DNA of 9,157 nucleotides from NCBI GenBank assembly GCA_900550925.1, contig URTU01000077.1, positions 1 to 9,157 of the forward strand. The letters are read 5' to 3'. Of this stretch, positions 1 through 5,985 are shown one piece after another. Under the pieces are notes generated by a model. The model did no database searches. It was not told the origin of the DNA and was given only the letters and a program-made list of their open reading frames with translations. Positions within the stretch are counted from its first letter, which is position 1. Each line of letters starts with the position of its first letter. The stretch is from an uncultured Alistipes sp. (lineage in GTDB: Bacteria; Bacteroidota; Bacteroidia; Bacteroidales; Rikenellaceae). A program made the position numbers and the translations under genes.

Positions 1-228
1 CATCTGGCAAATGCACACTACGCTATCGCCACGACAGGGATCGCAGGCCCCACGGGCGGCACCCCCGACAAACCGGTCGGGACGGTCTGGATGGCCGTGG
101 CAACCCCCTCGGGCGTACGGTCGCAGGTCAAGATCCTCGGTTCGGCCCGCGAACAGGTCATCGAACGCGCCACGTCGACCGTGGTGGCGATGCTCCGCGA
201 CGCCATCATCGAACAGCGCGGCGAATAG
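1..228 (+). CDS. cinA: CinA-family C-terminal domain (nicotinamide-nucleotide amidohydrolase), 3' end only
   Basis: The reading frame is open from the first base and gives 75 residues before a TAG stop, so this is the C-terminal part of a gene that begins upstream of the window. Visible residues 14-36 carry TGIAGPTGGTPDKPVGTVWM, which matches the conserved core of the CinA C-terminal (PncC) domain. That domain deamidates nicotinamide mononucleotide to nicotinate mononucleotide in cytoplasmic pyridine-nucleotide recycling. The end (AMLRDAIIEQRGE) fits the final helix of the domain. Whether the N-terminal molybdopterin-binding-like half of full-length CinA is present cannot be seen. A CinA gene just upstream of L28 and L33 is, to my knowledge, a recurring arrangement in Bacteroidales. 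The codons end mostly in C or G, as in the DUF2723 gene. Confidence 0.88.
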   Translation, partial: HLANAHYAIATTGIAGPTGGTPDKPVGTVWMAVATPSGVRSQVKILGSAREQVIERATSTVVAMLRDAIIEQRGE

Positions 229-272
229 TGTCATCAGAGCGACGTTACACAATAAAATATTGCCCCGGATAG

Positions 273-302
273 TTTGTATATCGGAAAAAGTACGTATATT
301 TG
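273..302 (+). promoter_or_regulatory. Bacteroidota-type promoter of the L28-L33-DUF4295 operon
   Basis: TTTG at 273-276 and TATATTTG at 295-302 match the -33 (TTTG) and -7 (TAnnTTTG) boxes of the primary sigma factor of Bacteroidota, with 18 nt between them. The predicted transcript starts near 308 and leaves a leader of about 50 nt before the L28 start at 360. The promoter lies in the gap after cinA, so the ribosomal genes need not depend on readthrough from cinA. Confidence 0.75.
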
Positions 303-359
303 CACTCCCCTAACGCAAAATATGCAGGGGCAAAGTATAGATTTACAAATAATAGAACG

Positions 360-593
360 ATGAAAATCTGCGAAATCACTGGCAAGGTTGCACTGGTGGG
401 CAACAACGTTTCCCACTCCAACCGCAAGACCAAGCGCAAATTCAGTCCCAATCTGAAAACCAAGCGATTCTGGTCGGAAGAGGAGGGCCGCTGGATCACA
501 ATCAAAGTTTCGGCAGCCGGAATCAAAACTATCAACAAAAAAGGTTTGGCTACTGCCTTGAAAGAGGCTGCGGCGCCTAAAAAAGTTTACTAA
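360..593 (+). CDS. rpmB: 50S ribosomal protein L28
   Basis: This 77-residue protein is a basic component of the large ribosomal subunit. It begins MKICEITGKVALVGNNVSHS and continues with NRKTKRKFSPNLKTKRFW, the hallmark of bacterial L28. The middle AAGIKTINKKGL also fits the family. The start at 360 was chosen because the family begins at this M-K-I-C; an in-frame ATG at 300 would add 20 residues and would lie on the promoter itself. It appears slightly shorter at the C-terminus than the Bacteroides proteins I remember (about 86 residues). No Shine-Dalgarno sequence is visible and the upstream bases are A-rich, as is usual in the phylum. It is the first gene of a three-gene operon and is followed after 19 nt by L33. 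Confidence 0.97.
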   Translation: MKICEITGKVALVGNNVSHSNRKTKRKFSPNLKTKRFWSEEEGRWITIKVSAAGIKTINKKGLATALKEAAAPKKVY

Positions 594-598
594 ATCTT

Positions 599-604
599 AA
601 GGAG
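599..604 (+). promoter_or_regulatory. Shine-Dalgarno-like site before L33
   Basis: AAGGAG sits 8 nt upstream of the L33 ATG at 613. It is a near-perfect Shine-Dalgarno sequence. This is notable because Bacteroidota mostly initiate without one and none of the other starts in this window has such a site. Confidence 0.55.
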
Positions 605-612
605 AACAATCA

Positions 613-795
613 ATGGCAAAAAAAGGCAACAGAGTTCAGGTGATACTCGAATGCACGGAGCAGAAAGCCAGCGGCGTTCCGGGAATGTCCCGTTACATCA
701 CCACCAAGAACAAGAAGAATACGCCCGACAGACTGGAGCGTAAAAAGTACAACCCCTATCTGAAAAGGGTAACCGTTCACCGCGAAATTAAATAG
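613..795 (+). CDS. rpmG: 50S ribosomal protein L33
   Basis: This 60-residue, strongly basic protein is part of the large ribosomal subunit near the E site. It begins MAKKGNRVQVILECTE and continues through SRYITTKNKKNTPDRLERKKYNP to LKRVTVHREIK, which follows the L33 family along its whole length. Only one cysteine is present, so it is of the zinc-free (C-minus) kind rather than the four-cysteine kind. It is second in the operon, 19 nt after L28 and 9 nt before the DUF4295 gene, and is preceded by an AAGGAG site. Confidence 0.97.
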   Translation: MAKKGNRVQVILECTEQKASGVPGMSRYITTKNKKNTPDRLERKKYNPYLKRVTVHREIK

Positions 796-804
796 TAAAC
801 AGCC

Positions 805-966
805 ATGGCAAAGAAAGTAGTCGCAACCTTAAAGACTGGTACGGGTAAGAACTTTACCAAATGTATCAAGATGGTCAAGTCGGACAAGACCGGTGCCTAC
901 ATGTTCAAAGAGGGCATCATCGCAAACGAGCAGGTCAAGGATTTCTTCGCGAACGAAAAGAAATAG
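805..966 (+). CDS. DUF4295 family small basic protein
   Basis: This 53-residue, lysine-rich protein starts MAKKVVATLKTGTGKNFTK, continues KMVKSDKTGAYMFKEGII and ends with VKDFFANEKK. I recognise it as the DUF4295 family, short proteins of Bacteroidota encoded directly after L28 and L33. The function is not established. Its charge, size and fixed place behind two ribosomal protein genes suggest a ribosome-associated role, which is inference. Only 9 nt separate it from L33, so it is surely co-transcribed. It is the last gene of the operon and the terminator begins 45 nt after its stop. In the Bacteroidales gene orders I remember, ftsY follows this gene; here it does not. Confidence 0.9.
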   Translation: MAKKVVATLKTGTGKNFTKCIKMVKSDKTGAYMFKEGIIANEQVKDFFANEKK

Positions 967-1011
967 TCCGTCGGTATTGACCCCAAATTTGTTATCGGAA
1001 TACGCTCCGAT

Positions 1012-1049
1012 ACAAAAACGCAGACTCCCCAAGAGATCTGCGTTTTTGT
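1012..1049 (+). terminator. Bidirectional intrinsic terminator after the ribosomal operon
   Basis: A perfect 13-bp stem (1012-1024 with 1037-1049) has a 12-nt loop. The arms carry AAAAA and TTTTT flanking a CGCAGA/TCTGCG core, so the hairpin can work in both directions. It closes the L28-L33-DUF4295 operon. Confidence 0.88.
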
Positions 1050-1481
1050 GTTACAGGAGGGAGGGGGAGGGCGATGGAGCGGTGCAGCCGGAGAAGGTCA
1101 ATGCATCACCATCGGGCGCTGAGGACGGTCCCGTACAAAATCGCGCCCGCACAACAACAGCAGGGACAATCGCCCCGCAGGAAGGAGCCGAAAACATACC
1201 GGCCGATACACCCCCTGCCGCAACCGTTCCGGACACAACCCTTCCGGACACAAAAATCACACGCCGAGTATAGTTCCAGCGCCGCATGCGGTCGCGGCAA
1301 CGCCGCAAAACAGCCGCCCCGATAACGCCCGCCAAACATGGTCCGGCACTCAAACCCCGGTCAACGCCCCTGCCGCCACGATCCGCCCGCCCGAAAATCA
1401 TATTGCAGCAGCCACGTATCTTTTTTACCATAAAATACTATATGATATGCAAATAAAAATGGAAGTTCCGCGTTATTTTAG
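1050..1481. other. Intergenic GC-rich block with no supportable gene
   Basis: About 430 bases separate the operon terminator from the DUF2723 promoter. Positions 1060-1400 are very rich in C and G with long open frames on both strands. On the plus strand, a frame ending at the TAG at 1271-1273 reads as an Ala/Thr/Pro/Asp-rich linker-like peptide, but no plausible start lies between it and the terminator. On the minus strand a 126-residue frame (1431-1051) stops 2 nt short of the bidirectional terminator, but it contains no glutamate, almost no lysine and no recognisable motif. A 15-bp tandem duplication lies at 1224-1253. I regard the block as non-coding or as decayed coding sequence. Confidence 0.45.
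1224..1253 (+). repeat. 15-bp tandem duplication
   Basis: Positions 1224-1238 and 1239-1253 agree at 14 of 15 bases; the shared core is TTCCGGACACAA and the only difference is G1226 against C1241. The period is a multiple of three, giving PDTT-LPDT in the plus frame that ends at 1273. Confidence 0.8.
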
Positions 1482-1489
1482 TACATTTG
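1482..1489 (+). promoter_or_regulatory. -7 box of the DUF2723 gene promoter
   Basis: TACATTTG fits the Bacteroidota -7 consensus TAnnTTTG. The predicted transcript would start near 1495, about 20 nt before the ATG at 1516. No good TTTG is seen at the expected -33 position (about 1460), so this is a half-supported promoter. Confidence 0.5.
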
Positions 1490-1515
1490 CCGATCGAATC
1501 GATTAAAATCACAAT

Positions 1516-4500
1516 ATGAATCATTTCAAGAAGCTCAACAACTGGACCGGATGGGTGGTCTTCGCCATCGCCTCGGCGGTTTACCTGATCACGATGGAGC
1601 CCACGGCCAGCCTCTGGGACTGCTCGGAGTTTATCGCCACGTCATACAAACTCGAGGTCGGACACCCTCCCGGAGCACCGCTCTTCATGATGCTGGCCCG
1701 GTTCTTCACAATGTTCGCACCCTCGACCGAGGCTATACCCGCAATGGTCAACGCAATGTCGGCCATCGCAAGCGGATTCTGCATACTGTTCCTCTTCTGG
1801 ACAATAACCCACCTGGCTCGGCGCATATACACCGCCTCCGGCAAAGAGCTCACCGATTCTGCTGCCTGGACCGTCATCGGTGCCGGAGTGATCGGTGCCC
1901 TGGCATACACCTTCACCGACACATTCTGGTTCTCGGCCGTCGAGGGTGAGGTCTACGCCCTCTCGTCGATGTTCACCGCGCTGGTGGTATGGGCAATGCT
2001 CAAATGGGAGGATGTGGCCGACCAGCCTCACGCCAACCGCTGGCTCATCCTTATCGCATACCTCATGGGCCTCTCGATCGGCGTACATATCCTCAACCTG
2101 CTGACAATCCCGGCCCTCGTATTCATATACTACTTCCGCAAATACGACAACATTACCCTCAAGGGTGTATTCATCGCAGCCTGCATCGCCGGTGCAATAC
2201 TGCTGGCCATCAACGGAATCATAATCCCCTATACGGTTGCGGCCGGCGCCTGGGTCGACCTCTTCTGCGTCAATGTCCTCGGGCTGCCCGTCAACTTCGG
2301 CATCACGCTGTTCGTATTCCTGCTCTTCGCGATCCTCGCCGCAGCAATCTGGTTCACCCACAAGTACGGCAAGGTCGTTCTCAACACCATAGTCCTCGCA
2401 CTGACGGTCATCCTGCTCGGATACAGCTCCTATGCCTCGATGACCATCCGCGCCTGCGCCAACCCGCCGATGAACAGCAACAACCCGAACAACCCGTTCG
2501 CACTGCTGTCGGTGCTCAACCGTGACCAGTACGGCAGCCGCCCGCTGATCTACGGCCCATACTACTCCACCCCGATCATCGACTACAAATACCGGAACGT
2601 CTACTACGTCAACGACGAGGGCAAATATGTCAAGAAGAGCGTTCTGGATAACTATGTCTACCCCGACCAGTACAAGCACTTCTTCCCGCGCATGTGGAGC
2701 CCGCTCAAAAGCAGCGAGGATTACGAAGCCTGGGCGGCATACCGTACGCGCAGCGACTTCGCCCGTGACGACAACGGCGAAATAATCCGCGACGAGAACG
2801 GCCGTCCCGTCAAGATAGATGTGCCGGACTACGGCCGCAAGGTGGTCTATATGGGTGCCGACGGGCAGCAGCGCAGTTTTGTCGAACCGACATTCGGCGA
2901 GAACCTCCACTTCTTCTTCTCGTACCAGTTGAACTACATGTACTGGCGCTACTTCCTGTGGAACTTCGTCGGCCGTCAGAACGACATTCAGGCCTCGAAG
3001 TCGACCCTCACCGACGGAAACTGGCTCTCGGGCATCAAGTTCATCGACGAGATCTACCTCGGCCCGCAGGACAACCTGCCCTCTGACATCGCTTCGAACA
3101 AGGGCCGAAACACTTACTACTTCCTGCCGTTCATACTCGGCCTGATAGGTCTCATATACCAGCTCAACCGCGACCCCAAGAACTTCTCGATCGTCATGTG
3201 GCTCTTCATCATGATGGGTATCGCACTGGTGATATATTTCAATACTGCCCCCTCCGAGCCGCGTGAACGTGACTATGTATATGCCGGATCGTTCTACGCC
3301 TTCTGCATCTGGATCGGAATGGGTGTGCTGGCCGTAAGGGACCTGCTGGTACGCATCTCAAAACGCGACAACAGGGTCATGGCGGTCGTTGCAACACTCA
3401 TCTGCGCCGTCGTGCCGACTATCCTGGCCGCACAGAACTGGGACGACCATGACCGCAGCCACCGTTACGTGGCCCGCGACATCGGATACAACTACCTCGA
3501 ATCGACGCTGCCAAACTCGATAATCCTCAACTTCGGCGACAACGACACCTTCCCGCTCTGGTACAACCAGGAGGTCGAGAATGTGCGCCACGACGTCAAG
3601 GTGATGAACATGAGCTACCTGGGCGGCGAATGGTACATCGACGAGATGCGCCTGCGCTCGAACGATGCCGCGCCGGTACCCTTCTCGCTGCCGCGCGAAA
3701 AGTACACCTACACAAACGAAGTGATCCCGATCGTCGAGCGGTTCGACACCCCGATCGACATCAAGGAGGCTATCGACTTCATTGCCAGCGAGAACCCTCA
3801 TTCGAAAATACAGCTCGTCGACGGAAGCTATTCGGACTACCTGCCCTCGCGAAGGCTGGCCCTGCCCGTCAACAAGGAGAATGCAATAGCCTGCGGCATC
3901 GTCAAACCCGAAGATGCTGACCTGATGGTCGATACGATATACATCGACATCAGCAAGGGTAAAACCGTAATCGAAAAGAGCGAACTGATGTTCCTTGACC
4001 TGCTGGCAAACTTCGACTGGAAACGCCCGCTCTACTTCACGCAGGTCTATTCGCTGCAGAAGTTCGGCCTGATCGAATATCTCCAGTTCGACGGCTATGC
4101 ATACCGCTTCGTGCCGATCCGCACGCCGCTCAAGTCGCGGTACGACATCATCGGACGTATCGACACCGAATATGCTTATCCGTTGATGATGAACAAGTTC
4201 CGCTACGGAAACATTTCCGATCCGCGCGTCTATGTCGACTACTTCATCACCTACAACTTCAATGTCGCCCATGCCCGCGATTCGTTTGCGGCGCTGGCCA
4301 AGCAACTCGTAAAGGAAGGCGACAAGCAGCGGGCTATCGAGGTTCTCGATACGGCAGTCATGCGGATGCCGTTCTCGCAACTGCGCTATTCGGAGATCAG
4401 TACAATACCCATCATCGAGGCATACTACGAAGCCGAAGGGTTTGAAAAGGGAGATTCGATACTGCTCGACTACGCCCGCGTGCTGACCGAGAATATCGAC

Positions 4501-4692
4501 TACTATGCACGCTTCGAGGGCGACAAACAGTATCAGGTGACACCGGTACTCGACGACTACCTGCAGATCTACGAGATGCTCTACCTGACGGCAGCGCGTT
4601 ACGGCCGCCGCGACGTGGTGGAGAGCATGAACGGTTTTTACCGCTCGATCGGCGTCGAGGAGCAGGACCTGATCAAGCTCCTGCCGCAATAG
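1516..4692 (+). CDS. DUF2723 multi-spanning membrane protein, probable GT-C type glycosyltransferase
   Basis: This 1058-residue protein has about a dozen hydrophobic helices in residues 10-310 and 535-650, with polar segments between. The first helix (12-27) is followed by a loop with WDCSEF (34-39; acidic D35 and E38) and GHPPGAPL (49-56). Further conserved-looking motifs are EGEVYAL (143-149), SEPRERDY (580-587) and GDNDTFPLWY (674-683). I recognise this set as PF11028/DUF2723, whose eukaryotic relative TMEM260 is a protein O-mannosyltransferase. Acidic residues in the first external loop are typical of GT-C enzymes that use lipid-linked sugars. Residues from about 650 look periplasmic, and about 925-1058 are helical and TPR-like. 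A role in envelope protein or polysaccharide glycosylation is inference. The start at 1516 follows the promoter box, and the next residues lead directly into the first helix. It stands alone as a transcription unit. Confidence 0.85.
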   Translation: MNHFKKLNNWTGWVVFAIASAVYLITMEPTASLWDCSEFIATSYKLEVGHPPGAPLFMMLARFFTMFAPSTEAIPAMVNAMSAIASGFCILFLFWTITHLARRIYTASGKELTDSAAWTVIGAGVIGALAYTFTDTFWFSAVEGEVYALSSMFTALVVWAMLKWEDVADQPHANRWLILIAYLMGLSIGVHILNLLTIPALVFIYYFRKYDNITLKGVFIAACIAGAILLAINGIIIPYTVAAGAWVDLFCVNVLGLPVNFGITLFVFLLFAILAAAIWFTHKYGKVVLNTIVLALTVILLGYSSYASMTIRACANPPMNSNNPNNPFALLSVLNRDQYGSRPLIYGPYYSTPIIDYKYRNVYYVNDEGKYVKKSVLDNYVYPDQYKHFFPRMWSPLKSSEDYEAWAAYRTRSDFARDDNGEIIRDENGRPVKIDVPDYGRKVVYMGADGQQRSFVEPTFGENLHFFFSYQLNYMYWRYFLWNFVGRQNDIQASKSTLTDGNWLSGIKFIDEIYLGPQDNLPSDIASNKGRNTYYFLPFILGLIGLIYQLNRDPKNFSIVMWLFIMMGIALVIYFNTAPSEPRERDYVYAGSFYAFCIWIGMGVLAVRDLLVRISKRDNRVMAVVATLICAVVPTILAAQNWDDHDRSHRYVARDIGYNYLESTLPNSIILNFGDNDTFPLWYNQEVENVRHDVKVMNMSYLGGEWYIDEMRLRSNDAAPVPFSLPREKYTYTNEVIPIVERFDTPIDIKEAIDFIASENPHSKIQLVDGSYSDYLPSRRLALPVNKENAIACGIVKPEDADLMVDTIYIDISKGKTVIEKSELMFLDLLANFDWKRPLYFTQVYSLQKFGLIEYLQFDGYAYRFVPIRTPLKSRYDIIGRIDTEYAYPLMMNKFRYGNISDPRVYVDYFITYNFNVAHARDSFAALAKQLVKEGDKQRAIEVLDTAVMRMPFSQLRYSEISTIPIIEAYYEAEGFEKGDSILLDYARVLTENIDYYARFEGDKQYQVTPVLDDYLQIYEMLYLTAARYGRRDVVESMNGFYRSIGVEEQDLIKLLPQ

Positions 4693-4962
4693 TCCCCGTG
4701 TGGGCCGCCGTTGCATGGCCCGCAGGCGATTATGCGGCACCGCTTACCTCCGCCGCTACGAACAGAGCGGTGCGTAACAACCGCCGGGGGGGGAGATGCA
4801 GATCCGGGAAAAGCATGACCGACGGGAGTTGGACCGGGAGAAGTTGTACTGAGGCAGGTATAATCGGCAAAACGAAATGTGATGGAATTAAAAACCAAAT
4901 GCGATTCCCGCCCACTCTAATACAACTAAAACCAAATGTAATATTTTTTTCGCACGCACACA
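4693..4962. other. Intergenic junction between host gene and prophage
   Basis: No gene is supported here. Positions 4693-4860 keep the GC-rich host composition. They hold a hairpin 6 nt after the DUF2723 stop (4699-4706 with 4717-4724, one G-T pair), a second 8-bp inverted repeat (4737-4744 with 4766-4773) and a run of eight G (4786-4793). None is followed by a T-run. From about 4861 the DNA turns A-rich and carries three direct repeats. The composition change makes this the likely place for a prophage end, but I cannot identify an attachment core from one side only. Confidence 0.45.
4869..4942 (+). repeat. Three direct copies of a 15-base motif (AAAACSAAATGYRAT)
   Basis: The copies lie at 4869-4883 (AAAACGAAATGTGAT), 4891-4905 (AAAACCAAATGCGAT) and 4928-4942 (AAAACCAAATGTAAT). 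Start-to-start spacings are 22 and 37 nt. Copies two and three share 13 of 15 bases, and copy one shares 13 of 15 with both of the others. Short, spaced direct repeats at a putative prophage end resemble arm-type integrase sites or a repressor operator; which of these applies is inference. Confidence 0.6.
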
Positions 4963-5014
4963 AAAACAACATCGTTCGAACAGCGGTCAAACGCCAATCG
5001 AACGATGTTGTTTT
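4963..5014. terminator. Bidirectional terminator between DUF2723 gene and methyltransferase gene
   Basis: A perfect 17-bp stem (4963-4979 with 4998-5014) has AAAA on the left and TTTT on the right, so it works for transcripts from either side. Its 18-nt loop holds a small inner GCG/CGC stem (4983-4985 with 4992-4994). It lies 10 nt beyond the end of the methyltransferase gene on the minus strand and 270 nt past the convergent DUF2723 gene. Confidence 0.88.
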
Positions 5015-5024
5015 ATTGATACAG

Positions 5025-5828
5025 TTACTGGAACAGAGTCGCCTGAGATCGCTCCTCATAGTTGCACACCATCCACTCCTCCTGTCGTCGACGGCTCGAC
5101 TTCGAGGCACTGATAGTCCGCTCGATGCGGTGGATGATCCATCCGTTGCGCTGGGCATATCGGTCGATCATATCGAAGGGGAACATCGTCAGCATGAACT
5201 TCCCCTTCACCGTCTCGAGGAGTTTCAGTAGCTGCTCCATATTCTGCTCGTTGAACGTGTCTTCATAGTGTCCGCAATCCGAGTTCACGTAAGGCGGGTC
5301 GACGAAATGAAAGGCCTCTGGCGCATCATAACAGGCAATCACGTCGAGGGCATTCCGGTTCTCGATCGTTACCCGCTCAAGCCGCACGCAGATCTGTTCT
5401 GTGAATTCATCCTTTGCATTGCGCAACTTCTTGGCCATAGTCCCGGAGAAATCGTATCCGAATGTGCCGTCCATCATCGAGGCGAACGACATCTTACATA
5501 ACGCCCAAACTGCCCAGGCACGCTCGACGGGCGAAAAGAACTGCGGGTAGCTGTTGATATGCCCGGCGTGAGCGTGAACATCCCGACTGTGCAGCGTCTT
5601 CTCGATCTGCTCTTTCAATTCCGGGTAACAGACCTTCGCCATCCAATAGAAGTTCGTCAGCTCCATGTTGATATCATTGATCACCTCGGCCTCGGCCGGA
5701 CGTTTGGCAAATAACACGGCAGCTCCCCCGCAGAAGGACTCCGTGTAGATCTTGTGAGGCGGTATTAACGGTAAAATATGTTTGAGCATCGTCTGTTTGC
5801 CTCCATAATATGAAATTGGTGTTCGCAT
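5025..5828 (-). CDS. D12-class DNA adenine-N6 methyltransferase (phage, Dam-like)
   Basis: The 267-residue enzyme would transfer a methyl group from S-adenosylmethionine to adenine N6 in a specific DNA site. It begins MRTPISYYGGKQTMLKHILP, the typical N-terminus of phage D12 methylases. The AdoMet-binding motif I appears as ESFCGGAAVLFAK (residues 30-42), followed by VINDIN (49-54). The catalytic DPPY lies at residues 177-180 in the context FVDPPYVNSD. Length and motif order fit the family. I chose the ATG at 5828; an in-frame ATG at 5879 would add 17 residues that do not resemble the family and would run over the promoter and first arm of the structured element. No matching endonuclease is visible, so it is an orphan methylase, probably protecting phage DNA or marking it. 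It is the last phage gene before the junction. No clear promoter is seen on its own strand. Confidence 0.93.
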   Translation of the reverse strand: MRTPISYYGGKQTMLKHILPLIPPHKIYTESFCGGAAVLFAKRPAEAEVINDINMELTNFYWMAKVCYPELKEQIEKTLHSRDVHAHAGHINSYPQFFSPVERAWAVWALCKMSFASMMDGTFGYDFSGTMAKKLRNAKDEFTEQICVRLERVTIENRNALDVIACYDAPEAFHFVDPPYVNSDCGHYEDTFNEQNMEQLLKLLETVKGKFMLTMFPFDMIDRYAQRNGWIIHRIERTISASKSSRRRQEEWMVCNYEERSQATLFQ

Positions 5829-5829
5829 G

Positions 5830-5859
5830 TTTGCTTTTAGATTAAAATACGTATCTTTG
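5830..5859 (+). promoter_or_regulatory. Plus-strand promoter of the structured RNA element
   Basis: TTTG at 5830-5833 and TATCTTTG at 5852-5859 give both Bacteroidota promoter boxes with 18 nt between them, the same spacing as the L28 operon promoter in this window. Transcription would start near 5864-5866, just where the first paired segment begins. It points away from the methyltransferase gene and against the phage genes to its right. No protein-coding gene lies downstream in the plus direction. Confidence 0.65.
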
Positions 5860-5863
5860 TATA

Positions 5864-5985
5864 TCCTCTTACTTACCACAAAAAAATGCCTAACCGCAAT
5901 TGAGGTTTTCCCCCGGTTGTGCGGTTAGGCGCGTTTGTGTTAGTACGTAGGTAAGAGGACTACTAACAGACCGGGGGATTTTTTA
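5864..5985 (+). ncRNA. Candidate small structured RNA with interleaved helices (family not recognised)
   Basis: Directly after the promoter, eight segments pair in four sets with no base used twice. P1: 5864-5876 with 5947-5959 (13 pairs, one of them T5873-G5950). P2: 5888-5898 with 5920-5930 (11 Watson-Crick pairs). P3: 5909-5917, in the loop of P2, with 5970-5978 (9 pairs). P4: 5938-5945 with 5961-5968 (8 pairs), whose loop holds the 3' arm of P1. P3 is followed by a T-run (5979-5984) and so forms a terminator. The order is a b c b' d a' d' c', a pseudoknotted or switching arrangement. The single wobble pair is a G-U pair only in the plus-strand RNA and would be an A-C mismatch in the other, which favours plus-strand transcription. 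The only ATG, at 5886, opens a five-codon frame, so it is not coding. A function as a regulator of the phage or host is open. Confidence 0.55.
5880..5930 (-). terminator. Minus-strand intrinsic terminator between lysis gene and methyltransferase gene
   Basis: Read on the minus strand, the perfect 11-bp hairpin 5930-5920 with 5898-5888 is followed by one A and then seven T (5886-5880), a standard intrinsic terminator. It would end transcripts coming from the tail and lysis genes about 140 nt past the lysis gene stop. The same hairpin is helix P2 of the plus-strand RNA candidate, so this DNA may serve both strands. Confidence 0.65.

Noticed and set aside
300..359. Upstream ATG at 300 as the start of L28
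   Set aside because: It sits inside the -7 box of the promoter and the 20 added residues do not belong to L28; the family starts at M-K-I-C at 360.
1642..2910. Minus-strand open frame of 422 codons inside the DUF2723 gene
   Set aside because: It lies opposite a gene with strong motif and membrane evidence, and its composition (many Val, Asp, Glu, Gly, Arg in the pattern of antisense codons) is what the GC-rich plus-strand codons produce by chance.
3358..4740. Minus-strand open frame of 460 codons opposite the end of the DUF2723 gene
   Set aside because: Same reason: an antisense shadow of biased codons with no recognisable domain.
4699..4773. GC hairpins after the DUF2723 stop as an intrinsic terminator
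   Set aside because: Neither hairpin is followed by a T-run; the hairpin at 4963-5014 is the convincing terminator.
4859..4864. TATAAT as a sigma-70 -10 box
   Set aside because: No fitting -35 at 16-18 nt, Bacteroidota use a different box, and no gene starts downstream on the plus strand.
5829..5879. Upstream start at 5879 for the methyltransferase
   Set aside because: The added residues have no family similarity and the region is better explained as promoter and first RNA arm; MRTPISYYGGK at 5828 is the usual N-terminus.
5864..5985. Retron ncRNA (complementary 5' and inner segments next to a methylase)
   Set aside because: No reverse transcriptase gene is present in the window, the first arm pairs internally rather than with the 3' end, and there is no long msd-like hairpin.
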